64,000 nucleotides of DNA from Sulfidibacterium sp964549335 (GCA_964549335.1 CAZJUQ010000050.1:62001-126000), one strand, 5' to 3'; positions 43,950-53,072 are shown, counted from the stretch's first letter. Made by a program: numbers and translations. The notes: a model not told the origin generated them from the sequence alone.

Positions 43950-44867
43950 ATGGACAAACTTCAGGTAAAAAACATCTCAAAGAGTTTTGCTAACCATAAA
44001 GCGCTTGACGCTATATCGTTAAATATTCCCGAAAATTCGGTATTCGGATTGTTGGGACCTAACGGCGCCGGAAAAACCACCTTGATACGGATAATAAATT
44101 TGATAACAATTCCCGACGGCGGAGAGGTGCTTCTGAACGGAAAACCTCTGAAAGAACCCGATGTTTTGCGTATAGGATACCTGCCCGAAGAGAGAGGATT
44201 GTATAAAAAAATGAAAGTTGGCGAGCAGGCTCTATATCTCTCCCGTCTTAAAGGTTTGTCGAAATCCGATGCGTTGAAACGTTTGAAATACTGGTTCGAA
44301 AAATTCGAAATCGAGTCGTGGTGGGAAAAAAAGGTTGAAGACCTCTCGAAAGGTATGCAACAGAAAGTGCAGTTTATCGTTACGGTGATTCACCAACCCG
44401 AACTTCTTATTTTCGATGAACCATTCAGCGGTTTCGACCCGATAAATGTAAATATCATAAAAGACGAGATTCTCAACCTGAGGAAAAACGGTGCCACAAT
44501 TGTGTTTTCGACCCATAATATGGCTTCCGTGGAGGAGCTTTGCGATAATATTGCATTGATAAACAACGGCAAAGCAATTCTTGCCGGTGAAATATCCGAA
44601 ATAAAAGAGAGGTTTAAAACAAATACATATTCGGTTACCTACCGTGGCGGAACAAGTGTCGTTTTGCCTCAAAATTCATTTGAAATAATTAACGAAAAAT
44701 TTGCAGATAACAATACGGTGACTGCCGAGGTTAAAATTTTAAACGGAAGCACTTCAAATTCGCTGTTAAAAGAGTTGATAGAGCAAACCGAAGTTTTGGC
44801 TTTTAATGAAATTTTACCTAGTGTTAATCAAATATTTTTGCAAGCGGTAAGCGGGCAAAAGGGTTAG
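43950..44867 (+). CDS. ABC transporter ATP-binding protein (NatA/ABC-2 type) without an adjacent permease
   Basis: A 305 aa ATPase subunit of an ABC-2 exporter. Walker A LLGPNGAGKTT at 34-44, signature DLSKGMQQKVQ, Walker B LLIFDEPFSGFDP and the switch STHNM are complete. The C-terminal 80 residues form a DUF4162-type domain (TYSVTYRGGTSVVLPQ), typical of the gene usually followed by an ABC-2 permease. Here the next gene is idi on the opposite strand, and their stop codons overlap by four bases, so a permease must be elsewhere or lost. Confidence 0.88.
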   Translation: MDKLQVKNISKSFANHKALDAISLNIPENSVFGLLGPNGAGKTTLIRIINLITIPDGGEVLLNGKPLKEPDVLRIGYLPEERGLYKKMKVGEQALYLSRLKGLSKSDALKRLKYWFEKFEIESWWEKKVEDLSKGMQQKVQFIVTVIHQPELLIFDEPFSGFDPINVNIIKDEILNLRKNGATIVFSTHNMASVEELCDNIALINNGKAILAGEISEIKERFKTNTYSVTYRGGTSVVLPQNSFEIINEKFADNNTVTAEVKILNGSTSNSLLKELIEQTEVLAFNEILPSVNQIFLQAVSGQKG

Positions 44868-45403
44868 GAGAGGTTTGCGGCAAAAATTTTGCTTTTATAC
44901 TTTTTTATCTCTTTAAGGGCTATTTTAAACCAAACGGTGTACTGTTCAGGGTTTTTTTCAATGCTGTTATACACTTCGTCGAAATCCATATATTTCCAAT
45001 CGCCTACTTCGTCGGGGTTTGGCTGGGGAATAGTATTTGAAAATCCAATAAAAACGTGGTCGTATTCGTGTTCGCGGAGTCCGTTGCCAACATTGGCATT
45101 ATAAACAAACGAAAAGAGTTCTTTAATCTCGCAGTCGAACCCCATCTCCTCTTTTAAACGTCTGTGTGCGGCTTCAATGGTTTTTTCGCCGGCACGGGGA
45201 TGGCTGCATACGGTATTTGTCCATAAACCCGGAGAATGATATTTTTCCAATGCCCTCCGCTGCAAAAGCAACTTGCCTTCGTTGTTAAAAATGAATATTG
45301 AAAAAGCTCTATGTAGTACGCCTCTCTCGTGCGCTTCCATTTTTTCCATCGTCCCGAGAGGGAGGTCGTTTTTATTTACCAGAATAACATATTCGACTTG
45401 CAT
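44864..45403 (-). CDS. idi: Isopentenyl-diphosphate delta-isomerase, type I (Nudix)
   Basis: Interconverts isopentenyl and dimethylallyl diphosphate for isoprenoid (quinone, undecaprenol) synthesis. A 179 aa Nudix-fold enzyme with catalytic Cys66 in WTNTVCSHP, then EAAHRRLKEEMGFDCEI (Nudix box) and the late ENEHD-like REHEYDHVF region. The ATG at 45403 (MQVEYV) is chosen; a longer reading from 45469 would cross the promoter. Promoter: TAATTTTG (minus, 45439-45446) and TTG (minus, 45467-45469), 20 bases apart. Confidence 0.92.
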   Translation of the reverse strand: MQVEYVILVNKNDLPLGTMEKMEAHERGVLHRAFSIFIFNNEGKLLLQRRALEKYHSPGLWTNTVCSHPRAGEKTIEAAHRRLKEEMGFDCEIKELFSFVYNANVGNGLREHEYDHVFIGFSNTIPQPNPDEVGDWKYMDFDEVYNSIEKNPEQYTVWFKIALKEIKKYKSKIFAANLS

Positions 45404-45481
45404 TTTATATATTTTTACAAAAAAAATATTTAATGGCACAAAATTATAAAGAATAATTGATAAAGACAAAATTAAAATTAA

Positions 45482-45961
45482 TTGAAAAACAAAGATATTG
45501 AGGGGGAAAAGGGTAAAATTTTTTTTGCCGAAGAGCTTGGTTTCGGTAAAAAAGCAATCGTTATAATGCTTGTTGCCGAGATTGTTGTTTACCTGTTGAT
45601 TGTATTAAGCAGATTTGTCGAACCATTCCGTTATTTGCAGGTTCCGGTGTCGTTTATAGGACTTACGCTGATATTGTTGATTTTTGTCTCGTCAACATCC
45701 CTGCTTTTCTTTATTAAGTTAAGGACAACCGTTGAACCGGAAGGAATACGTTACAGGATGAAACCTTTCGAAAAAAATGGTCATTTGGTGAAGAGCGAAA
45801 ATGTAAAGAGATATTACATAAAACGCAAATCGCGAAAAAAAAGTAAAAACACTTATAAAACGGGGCTTTTTTTGGAATTGAAGAATGGTAAAAAACTTTT
45901 TATAGAAACAAAAAAAGGTAAAGAGATGATTAAAGCCGTTAACGGAATAATGGAAAGTTAG
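45482..45961 (+). CDS. Small membrane protein with PH-like soluble domain
   Basis: A 159 aa protein from a TTG start (45482). Two membrane helices (about 22-45 and 56-78) then a soluble part (about 80-159) with TVEPEGIRYRMKPF and RYYIKRKSRKKSKN, similar to bacterial PH-like (DUF6141-type) proteins that monitor membrane or cell size. Function unknown. It diverges from idi with 78 bases between starts, whose promoter elements overlap its 5' end. Confidence 0.6.
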   Translation: MKNKDIEGEKGKIFFAEELGFGKKAIVIMLVAEIVVYLLIVLSRFVEPFRYLQVPVSFIGLTLILLIFVSSTSLLFFIKLRTTVEPEGIRYRMKPFEKNGHLVKSENVKRYYIKRKSRKKSKNTYKTGLFLELKNGKKLFIETKKGKEMIKAVNGIMES

Positions 45962-45990
45962 CTTTGTAAAACAGGATATTTGTTACACTC

Positions 45991-46122
45991 TTTCGTCTCT
46001 TTATGGCCGCACAGAGACGAAACAACAAGGCCTCTCTTAATACTTTTTTCAATATTCAGGTTATAAAACTCCCAACGGGTGCCGGTGCCTTTTAAGGACA
46101 CAAAAACAGTATGTTCCGGCAC
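45991..46122. repeat. Two perfect inverted repeats in the 45962-46224 gap
   Basis: TTTCGTCTCT (45991-46000) pairs with AGAGACGAAA (46013-46022), a perfect 10-bp repeat with a 12-base spacer. GTGCCGG (46079-46085) pairs with CCGGCAC (46116-46122), 7 bp with a 30-base spacer. Neither has a T tail on either strand, so they are not standard terminators. They may be regulator sites or a small structured RNA. Confidence 0.45.
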
Positions 46123-46172
46123 AATGAAGAAGTAACGATTTCATAGAAAAACATTATGCGTATCACTCTTTT

Positions 46173-46201
46173 TTGACGGGAAATAAACTTTTTTACCTTT
46201 G
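46173..46201 (+). promoter_or_regulatory. Bacteroidota-type promoter for tamL
   Basis: TTG at 46173-46175 and TACCTTTG at 46194-46201, 18 bases apart, 23 bases before the TTG start codon of tamL. Confidence 0.7.
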
Positions 46202-46224
46202 CATTAAATAGAAAATTTACACAA

Positions 46225-48561
46225 TTGAGAGTTAAGGGGTTTAAAACGGTTTTTGTTTTTTTGTTGTTAACGGGATTTTTGTCGTCGTGCTCGGTAACAA
46301 AATATTTAAACAAAGACGAATACCTTGTAAAAAAATACAACATTAAAGTTACTCCCAAGACCCAAAATGTGGAGATTAGCGATTTGCGTTCGTTCATAAA
46401 TCCCAAACCCAACAAAAAGGTTCTTATGTTAAACCTTAAAGTTTGGGCATATTACCGTAACAAGAAGAGACCTTCCAAGTTCAATGCGTGGCTATACGAC
46501 AAGATAGGAGAGGAGCCGAGTCTGTATTATAAAGAGGATGTTGAAAAATCAATATTGAAAATGAAACGGTATCTTGCCGATGTGGGGTATGTTAATTCGG
46601 GAATTTCGTTTAATACCGATTTTTACGGAAAGAAGGCTGTAATTACATATGACATTAAACTTTCGCGTCCTTACATTATTGATACCGTAAAGTATGATAT
46701 CCCCGACACTATGCTTCGCCGTTTTGTGTTTGCCGGGCTCAAAAACAGGCTTGTTAAAAAGGGGGATGTTTATAATGCCTATACCCTTGACGACGAGCGC
46801 GACAGAATAACCTCGGTATTAAGAAATAACGGATATTACTATTTTAACAGAAATTATATCCAATTTGTTATAGACAGCAATTTTAATGCACGCAAAATGG
46901 ATGTTACCATGCGGATTTTCAACCGCAAAGAGGGTAACAGCGAAAAGAGTTTGCCTCATTTGCGCTGTTTTATAAAAAACGTGAATATAACTCCCGTGTT
47001 TAATCCCGTTGTTTCGGGTTACGACACCATTGACCATATAATAAATTTTCCGGGCGATACCGCATACCGTTACAACTTTTTGTGTTTGCCGGGGAAACAC
47101 ATGTTCAGGCTCTCAACTTTTGACCAAACCATTAAGATAAAACCCGGATTACCCTATTCGGCAGACGATGTTCAACAAACATACAGAAGGTTGTTCAATT
47201 TTTCCATTTTGTCATCGGCAAATATTTTGTTCGATACCGTTCCTTCGGATAAGGGCAAAAGCAATGTGCGCTATTTGAACAGCCGTATCGAAATGCAACC
47301 CGGCAAGTTAAACAGGTTTAGAATAGAGGCTATAGGTACCAACTCGAGCGGCGATTTGGGAGTAAGGGGAAATATTGTTTTTTTGAACAAAAATATTTTT
47401 AAAGGAGCCGAAGTGCTGCAATTGAGTCTTCTCGGCGGTTTCGAGGCTCAAAAACTTGCCGAGATACCCGACTCCGCAAACCGGAATAACGGTGCGTCGC
47501 TTTTCAATACTTTCGAAGCCGGTTTAAATGCCACTATCTTTTTCCCGAGGTTTGTCACTCCTGTTAAGTTCAAACGTTTTAATTTAAAATACAATCCGCA
47601 AACAAATCTTAATTTGGGATTCAATTACCAGCGACGCCCCTATTATTCAAGAAACATTTTTAATGTGGGCGTTGGATATTCGTGGAATTTCAACCGGTTT
47701 GTAAAACACCTCTTTACACCCGTAAACATAAATTATGTTAATATCGATCCGACACCTGAATTTGAGAAAATTTTGGAAAACGAAACAGACCAAAGGCTTA
47801 AAGAACAGTACTCCGACCACATGATTTTCGGTTTGAAATACAGTTATATATACAACAATCAACGTCAAGGCATTTCAGGACATTTCAATTACTTGCGAAT
47901 TAATGTTGAGAGTTCGGGAAACCTGCTTTATGCGGTTGATAAACTTGCAGGCAGCGAAAAAGATGCCGACGGGTTTTACAACTTTCTCGGAGTTAAATAT
48001 TCGCAATATGTCCGTATTGACTTCGATTACCGCCATTTTTTCTATTTTACCAAAGATGGCGATATGCTTGCTTACAGGGCTGTTGTCGGTACTGCAATTC
48101 CTTTTCTCAATTCCAAAGACATTCCCTACGAGAAAGGCTTTTATGCCGGTGGTGCAAACGGCATGCGGGGTTGGCGGTTCCGTACTTTGGGCCCCGGAGG
48201 ATATACGAAAATCAGCGATTACGAAAGGGTGGGTGATATTCAGTTGGAAACAAATCTCGAATACCGTTTTCCGGTATATAAATATCTGAAAAGCGCCCTC
48301 TTTGCCGATATTGGTAATATTTGGACATATGGCGAGTCGTCAACGTTTCCCGGAGGGGCTTTTAAGTTCGATACTTTTTACAAACAGTTTGCCGCTGATG
48401 TGGGATTGGGTTTGCGTCTGGATTTCAGCTATTTTATTTTCAGATTCGATATGGCAATACCGGTGGTAAACCCTGCTTATCCCGAAGGAAAACGTTTGAG
48501 AATAAGCTATTGGCAAATAAAAGATATTGTAGGTAACTTCGGAATAGGATACCCGTTTTAA
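46225..48561 (+). CDS. tamL: TamL-type outer-membrane assembly lipoprotein (Omp85/BamA superfamily)
   Basis: Lipoprotein form of TamA found in Bacteroidota, 778 aa. N-terminal lipoprotein signal with GFLSSCS (cysteine near residue 22), then POTRA repeats (about 30-410) and a 16-strand beta barrel with the Omp85 signature GGANGMRGWRFR and a late DIGNIW...GLGLRLDFSYFIFRFD, ending in PF. It likely helps insert or transport envelope components together with TamB, which is not in this window. Starts at TTG 46225, right after a strong promoter. Helicase gene follows after 15 bases. Confidence 0.85.
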   Translation: MRVKGFKTVFVFLLLTGFLSSCSVTKYLNKDEYLVKKYNIKVTPKTQNVEISDLRSFINPKPNKKVLMLNLKVWAYYRNKKRPSKFNAWLYDKIGEEPSLYYKEDVEKSILKMKRYLADVGYVNSGISFNTDFYGKKAVITYDIKLSRPYIIDTVKYDIPDTMLRRFVFAGLKNRLVKKGDVYNAYTLDDERDRITSVLRNNGYYYFNRNYIQFVIDSNFNARKMDVTMRIFNRKEGNSEKSLPHLRCFIKNVNITPVFNPVVSGYDTIDHIINFPGDTAYRYNFLCLPGKHMFRLSTFDQTIKIKPGLPYSADDVQQTYRRLFNFSILSSANILFDTVPSDKGKSNVRYLNSRIEMQPGKLNRFRIEAIGTNSSGDLGVRGNIVFLNKNIFKGAEVLQLSLLGGFEAQKLAEIPDSANRNNGASLFNTFEAGLNATIFFPRFVTPVKFKRFNLKYNPQTNLNLGFNYQRRPYYSRNIFNVGVGYSWNFNRFVKHLFTPVNINYVNIDPTPEFEKILENETDQRLKEQYSDHMIFGLKYSYIYNNQRQGISGHFNYLRINVESSGNLLYAVDKLAGSEKDADGFYNFLGVKYSQYVRIDFDYRHFFYFTKDGDMLAYRAVVGTAIPFLNSKDIPYEKGFYAGGANGMRGWRFRTLGPGGYTKISDYERVGDIQLETNLEYRFPVYKYLKSALFADIGNIWTYGESSTFPGGAFKFDTFYKQFAADVGLGLRLDFSYFIFRFDMAIPVVNPAYPEGKRLRISYWQIKDIVGNFGIGYPF

Positions 48562-48576
48562 TAAATATAAGGTATT

Positions 48577-50013
48577 ATGCACCAAAGAGAGATTATGGAA
48601 AATTTGATGAGAAAATTTTTTGTGCATAATCCCACAAATGATCAATCCGTTGTTATGAAGCATCTTGCGGCATTTGCGGCAAGCACAAAAAATAATCCCC
48701 TCTATTTGTTAAAAGGCTATGCAGGCACAGGTAAAACCTCGCTGATAGGTGCTTTTGTAAAAATGTTGGTAACCCGCAAAAGAGGCTTTGTTTTGATGGC
48801 ACCCACCGGAAGGGCGGCAAAGGTTCTGTCGCAATATACCGGTTTTTTCGCCTCTACCATTCACCGTAGAATATATATGTTTGTCACCGGAAGCGACGGT
48901 ATTACAAGAATGATAAAAAGCAAAAACAGACTCGAAAACACCTTTTTTATTATTGACGAATCGTCCATGATAGGTGACGGCTCGCAAAACGGAGGTATTT
49001 ATGTTTCGCAAAACAACCTTCTGGACGATTTGTTGGACTATGTTTTTTCGGGAACGGGCAACAAACTTTTGCTTGTGGGCGATGTAGCCCAGCTTCCCCC
49101 GGTGGGTATGGATTTGAGCCCCGCACTCAATCAGGAATATCTGAAAGCCTCGTACAACGTGACGGCCTACTCCTTCGAAATGAAAGAGGTTATGAGGCAA
49201 GCACTCGACTCTCCGGTGTTGTATGCCGCTACAATGTTGCGAAAAAAAATTGAGGAAAACAGTGTCGCTCCTCCCTATTTCTTTAAAAAAACCTTTAAAA
49301 ACGACATTGAAATTATAGAACGGGCTGATGTTTTTGAAGAGTATTTACAAGAGGCGTTTTACGGATACGACAACAATGATAAAAGCATTATTGTATGCCG
49401 TACAAACAAAAGGGCTAACATGTTTAACAAACAGGTTCGCCAACGAATTTTGCAGCGCGAAAATGTTTTGGAAGCCGGCGATAAAATAATGATTGTTAAA
49501 AATAATTATTATTGGCTCGATGACCAAAGCAGGGCGGGATTTATAGCAAACGGTGATATTGCCGAAATATCAAGGGTGGTGAAAACCGAAAAACTTTACG
49601 GTTTTAATTTTGCCGAAGCCGAAATAAGGTTGTCCGATTACCCCGGACAAAAAGAGATTAACGTAAAACTTTTACTCGATACTTTGGATGCCGAATCCCC
49701 CGCTTTGCCCCGCGAAAAACAGAACCTGCTTTTTACAAACGTTATGGAAGATTATGCCGGTATCCCCTCCTACAAAAAACGTCTGGCGTCGGTACAAAAA
49801 AATCCCTACTATAATGCCTTGCAAATAAAATTCGCTTATGCAATGACATGTCATAAAACCCAGGGAGGGCAGTGGCCGTTTATATTTATCGACCAAGGTT
49901 ACTTGAACGATGAAATGCTGAACAGGGAATTTTTACGCTGGCTTTATACGGCTGTTACCCGCTCCACACAAAAAGTCTTTCTTGTAAATTTCAATCCGGA
50001 ATTTTTTGCCTGA
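48577..50013 (+). CDS. RecD-like superfamily 1 helicase / AAA ATPase
   Basis: A 478 aa ATPase with Walker A GYAGTGKTS at 47-55, APTGRAA, Walker B IIDESSM (125-131) and motif III VGDVAQLPPVG. The C-terminal UvrD_C_2 domain has MTCHKTQGGQWPFIF and YTAVTRSTQKVFLVN (motifs V/VI). No nuclease or regulatory domain is visible. It resembles the short RecD2/Dda-like helicases of Bacteroidota. Role probably in replication restart or repair. It follows tamL by 15 bases; that pairing is not obviously functional. Confidence 0.9.
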   Translation: MHQREIMENLMRKFFVHNPTNDQSVVMKHLAAFAASTKNNPLYLLKGYAGTGKTSLIGAFVKMLVTRKRGFVLMAPTGRAAKVLSQYTGFFASTIHRRIYMFVTGSDGITRMIKSKNRLENTFFIIDESSMIGDGSQNGGIYVSQNNLLDDLLDYVFSGTGNKLLLVGDVAQLPPVGMDLSPALNQEYLKASYNVTAYSFEMKEVMRQALDSPVLYAATMLRKKIEENSVAPPYFFKKTFKNDIEIIERADVFEEYLQEAFYGYDNNDKSIIVCRTNKRANMFNKQVRQRILQRENVLEAGDKIMIVKNNYYWLDDQSRAGFIANGDIAEISRVVKTEKLYGFNFAEAEIRLSDYPGQKEINVKLLLDTLDAESPALPREKQNLLFTNVMEDYAGIPSYKKRLASVQKNPYYNALQIKFAYAMTCHKTQGGQWPFIFIDQGYLNDEMLNREFLRWLYTAVTRSTQKVFLVNFNPEFFA

Positions 50014-50134
50014 ACAATTGCCGTAACTTTTTTTTAAGATTGAAACCGCAACCTTTGTTGCAATTACCATTTATGCAATATGAAAAAAATAAAAGAAAAA
50101 AAGACCTTAATATCTTTTATTTTAAAAAAAGTAT

Positions 50135-50142
50135 TATTTTTG
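50135..50142 (+). promoter_or_regulatory. -7 promoter element (TATTTTTG) for the DUF2249/COX-like operon
   Basis: TATTTTTG lies 21 bases before the ATG at 50164 and after the stop of the helicase gene. It is used to choose that start over an in-frame ATG at 50080. No clean -33 is visible. Confidence 0.5.
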
Positions 50143-50163
50143 CACACCGAAAAGATTGAAAAG

Positions 50164-50967
50164 ATGAAGGTAAATTTAAAAACGAAAGTATCGGAATTGA
50201 TAAAGCACGACAGGGGGGTTGTTGATGTTATTGCTTCAATAAACAAACATTTCAGGAAATTGAAAAATCCCATATTGTGCAAAATGCTTGCCTCTCGTGT
50301 AACAATAAAAGATGCTGCACGTATCGGCAAAGTTGATGTTAATGATTTTTTAAAACGACTGGAAGATTACGGTTTTGAAGTGGAATATCCGGTTGGGAAA
50401 ACAGATGATGAAATTGACAATAAAAAAACGCTTAATATGGATAAAAATAATCTTGTTACATTGGATGCCCGTCCTATCTTGGAGGGAGGTGTTGATCCCT
50501 TTGAGGAGATAATGAAGACGTTGAAGGGGATGGACGACAACCAGACCCTTTTGGTAATAAATACTTTTGAGCCCATACCTCTTTTGAATTTGCTTAAGAA
50601 AAAGGGGTATGATTATCAGGTGGAACGTCCCGAGCCGGGTGTGGTATATTCCTATTTGCGCAAATCGGCCAATCCGCCAAAAGAGGAACCCGGAAAAGAG
50701 AAAACGGCAGGCGCAAATGCCGATTTTGATTCGGTTGAGAAGCAATTTGCCGGAAAAATGAGAGAGGTTGATGTTCATGAAATGGAGATGCCCATGCCGA
50801 TGGTTACCATACTGGAAGAGTTGGAGAATTTGAAAGAGGGCGAAGCTTTGTATGTTCACCATAAACAGTTGCCGCAATATCTCTTGCCCGAACTTGAAAA
50901 TCGCGGATTTAAACATGCCGAAAGAAAAGTTGACGACAATAATTTGAAAATGATAATTTATAAATAA
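50164..50967 (+). CDS. DUF1858-DUF2249-DUF2249 protein
   Basis: A 267 aa soluble protein with three modules: an N-terminal DUF1858-like helical domain (about 1-75, KVSELIKHDRGVVDVIASI, KMLASRVTIKDAARIG), a first DUF2249 domain (about 95-170, VTLDARPILEGGVDPFEEIMKTL, VINTFEPIPLLNLLKKKG), a charged linker, and a second DUF2249 domain (about 198-267). DUF2249 domains are similar to the TusA/sulfurtransferase-like alpha-beta fold and occur near nitrosative-stress and anaerobic respiration genes. The start of the next gene overlaps its stop (TAATG). Exact function unknown. Confidence 0.75.
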   Translation: MKVNLKTKVSELIKHDRGVVDVIASINKHFRKLKNPILCKMLASRVTIKDAARIGKVDVNDFLKRLEDYGFEVEYPVGKTDDEIDNKKTLNMDKNNLVTLDARPILEGGVDPFEEIMKTLKGMDDNQTLLVINTFEPIPLLNLLKKKGYDYQVERPEPGVVYSYLRKSANPPKEEPGKEKTAGANADFDSVEKQFAGKMREVDVHEMEMPMPMVTILEELENLKEGEALYVHHKQLPQYLLPELENRGFKHAERKVDDNNLKMIIYK

Positions 50968-52274
50968 TGCAAGCCGGATTAAGTACAAAAAATGCTCCTT
51001 CGCCCAAGGTGGTATTGCCGCATTTTGTTTTCGGAGCGGTATCGTTTTTGGTGGCGGCTGTTGTTATGACTCTTTATGCAGGAGATTTGCTTTTGCCGTT
51101 TCACCTCAATCCGAAAATGCTCGTGTTGACGCATGTGACGGTTTTGGGATTTCTTTCAACCCTTATAATAGGTGCCTTGTACCAGCTTATTCCCGTGGTA
51201 ATGGAAGTAAAACTTTTCAGCGAAAAAATAGCTAATATCACTTTTTACCTTTTTACTTCGGGAGTAACTATTTTGGTGATATCTTTTTGGGAAGCATCTT
51301 TTGATGCAAACCAAAATTGGTTATGGTTTGAGGTTTCGGGAACCATGATTTTGACGGCGGTAACGCTGTTTGCCGTTAATACATTGAAAAGTGCCGCAAA
51401 ATCGAAAGTAAAAACCCGTGGTAACGTTTTTGTAAAGACGGCAATAATTTATCTTTTACTTACGGTATCGCTTGCAATTACCATGGTTATAAATTTTGCG
51501 GTTCCCTTTTTGCCGGTTTCGGTTATCGACTTGTTGAAAATGCATATGCACCTCGGACTGGTGGGTTGGTTTATGTTTTTGGTAATAGGAGTTTCGAGCA
51601 AACTTATGCCCATGTTTTTAATAATCCACAAACTACCTGAAAAATTGCTCGATTATTCATATCATCTCCTTAATGCCGGTTTGATACTGTTGGTTTTGAT
51701 TTTGTCGTTTTACCCCGAGCAATGGCTGATGATAATTTCGGGAGCATTAATGTTTGCAGGTGTTATTTTATATTTGAAGTATATTCATTATGCATACAAA
51801 CACAGGTTTCGTAAGAATTTGGATACCGGAATGAAACTGTCAGCTGTTGCATATTTTATTTTGTTGCTGGTTTTGTTTGCCGGGCTTGTTTCGTTGCTCT
51901 TCCCAGGTTTTTGGGGCGTTCTAAGCATTCATATCGATATTGTTTACGGAATGAGTTTCGTTTTGGGTTTTTTGATGGCGTTGGTGTTGGGGCAAACATA
52001 TAAAACCTTGCCCTTTATCATTTGGCTCGAAAAATATCAAAGCAAAGTGGGTAAACAAAAAGTGCCGTTGCCCCAAGAACTATATTCCGAACCGGTGGCA
52101 AAAATTCACATGAAGACATTTATGGCGGCATTTCTCTTTTTAATAGCCGGCGAGTTGTCTGACTTAAAACCGTTGATACAAGCTGCCGGAGTGTTATTTT
52201 TAATAACCGCTTTGCTGTATAATTACAATGTTTTTAAAATAGTGTTTCATAAAGAAAAAAGTTTGGAAAAATGA
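50967..52274 (+). CDS. Haem-copper-oxidase subunit I-like 12-helix membrane protein
   Basis: A 435 aa integral membrane protein with 12 hydrophobic helices. Histidines lie in or near helices: His19, His56 (LTHVTVLGF), His193 and His195 (MHMHLGLVGW), His322 (SIHIDIVYG), His381. The layout resembles the COX1/NorB and NnrS-like family often linked to nitric oxide metabolism, but the full set of CuB/haem ligands of a true oxidase (an HH pair in helix 7 and HxH in helix 10) is not evident. Inferred role: NO handling or haem-protein membrane component under the Rrf2 regulator. Overlaps both neighbours. Confidence 0.75.
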   Translation: MQAGLSTKNAPSPKVVLPHFVFGAVSFLVAAVVMTLYAGDLLLPFHLNPKMLVLTHVTVLGFLSTLIIGALYQLIPVVMEVKLFSEKIANITFYLFTSGVTILVISFWEASFDANQNWLWFEVSGTMILTAVTLFAVNTLKSAAKSKVKTRGNVFVKTAIIYLLLTVSLAITMVINFAVPFLPVSVIDLLKMHMHLGLVGWFMFLVIGVSSKLMPMFLIIHKLPEKLLDYSYHLLNAGLILLVLILSFYPEQWLMIISGALMFAGVILYLKYIHYAYKHRFRKNLDTGMKLSAVAYFILLLVLFAGLVSLLFPGFWGVLSIHIDIVYGMSFVLGFLMALVLGQTYKTLPFIIWLEKYQSKVGKQKVPLPQELYSEPVAKIHMKTFMAAFLFLIAGELSDLKPLIQAAGVLFLITALLYNYNVFKIVFHKEKSLEK

Positions 52275-52597
52275 GTGATATAAAGAATTTAACCCCTAAA
52301 GAACAAGAGATTGCCCAACTGTTGAAAACGGTTGTTGACCCCGAAGTGAATGTTAATATTTACGATTTGGGACTTATTTACGAGATTTCGCTTGACGAGG
52401 AGAACAAAACCATTAAGGTTGTAATGACTCTGTCAACACGGGGATGCCCCCTCGGTGACGTAATAATACAAAATGTTCAGGTTGTCCTTGAAGCTAACTA
52501 TCCGGGATATAAAATTGACGTGGAACTTGTGTGGGAACCGATGTGGTCGCCCGAAATGATTACCGAAGAGGGTAAAAAAGCAATAGAAGGTTTTTAA
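52271..52597 (+). CDS. DUF59 (MIP18/SufT-like) iron-sulfur-associated protein
   Basis: A 108 aa single DUF59 domain, with KTVVDPEVNVNIYDLGLIYEI and MTLSTRGCPLGDVI in the normal positions (the cysteine of TRGCP is the conserved one). Related proteins (SufT, PaaD, MIP18) help insert Fe-S clusters. Its start overlaps the stop of the membrane protein (ATGA). It precedes an Rrf2 regulator with candidate Fe-S ligands, which is a sensible pairing for Fe-S maintenance under nitrosative or oxidative stress. Confidence 0.85.
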   Translation: MSDIKNLTPKEQEIAQLLKTVVDPEVNVNIYDLGLIYEISLDEENKTIKVVMTLSTRGCPLGDVIIQNVQVVLEANYPGYKIDVELVWEPMWSPEMITEEGKKAIEGF

Positions 52598-52622
52598 TAT
52601 TACATTTTAAAATATATCTGTT

Positions 52623-53072
52623 ATGATTTTTTCTAAATCGACCGAATATGCGATAAGAGTACTTGTTTACCTTGTTATGAAATCGTCGGAAGAGAAAAAG
52701 GTGGATGTGCAAAAATTGGCTTCCGATTTGGGGTATCCCGAGCACTATTTGCGAAAAATACTACAAACCTTGGCAAAAAACAGGTTTATCGCTTCTGCCA
52801 AAGGTCCTAACGGCGGATTTTTTGCCACCGCTAAAACATTGGACATTTCGCTTCTGAATATTGTTGACCTGTTTGACGGACTCGGTTTTTTCGATACATG
52901 CGGTTTGGGATTGCACGAATGTAACGAAGACAAACCCTGCCCTATTCATAACCAGTATCAAATAATCAAAGGAAACCTGTACAAATTGTTGTCGGAAAAA
53001 ACCGTAAAAATGATGAAAGATGATTTGGACTCGGGAATTGCATTTATGCGGTTTCAAACCAATGCGGTCTGA
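52623..53072 (+). CDS. Rrf2 family transcriptional regulator (IscR/NsrR-like, three cysteines)
   Basis: A 149 aa winged-helix repressor. The Rrf2 N-terminus is clear (STEYAIRVLVYLV), followed by HYLRKILQTLAKN and SAKGPNGGFF. Three cysteines at 93, 100 and 106 (TCGLGLHECNEDKPCPIH) are where IscR and NsrR hold their Fe-S cluster, so it probably senses NO or iron-sulfur status. It is the last gene of the cluster and likely autoregulates it. No dyad operator was confidently found near the -7 element at 50135. Confidence 0.88.
   Translation: MIFSKSTEYAIRVLVYLVMKSSEEKKVDVQKLASDLGYPEHYLRKILQTLAKNRFIASAKGPNGGFFATAKTLDISLLNIVDLFDGLGFFDTCGLGLHECNEDKPCPIHNQYQIIKGNLYKLLSEKTVKMMKDDLDSGIAFMRFQTNAV

Noticed and set aside
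48577..50013. Antiphage defence helicase
   Set aside because: The helicase resembles housekeeping RecD-like proteins and lies between tamL and a metabolic cluster, with no defence genes nearby.
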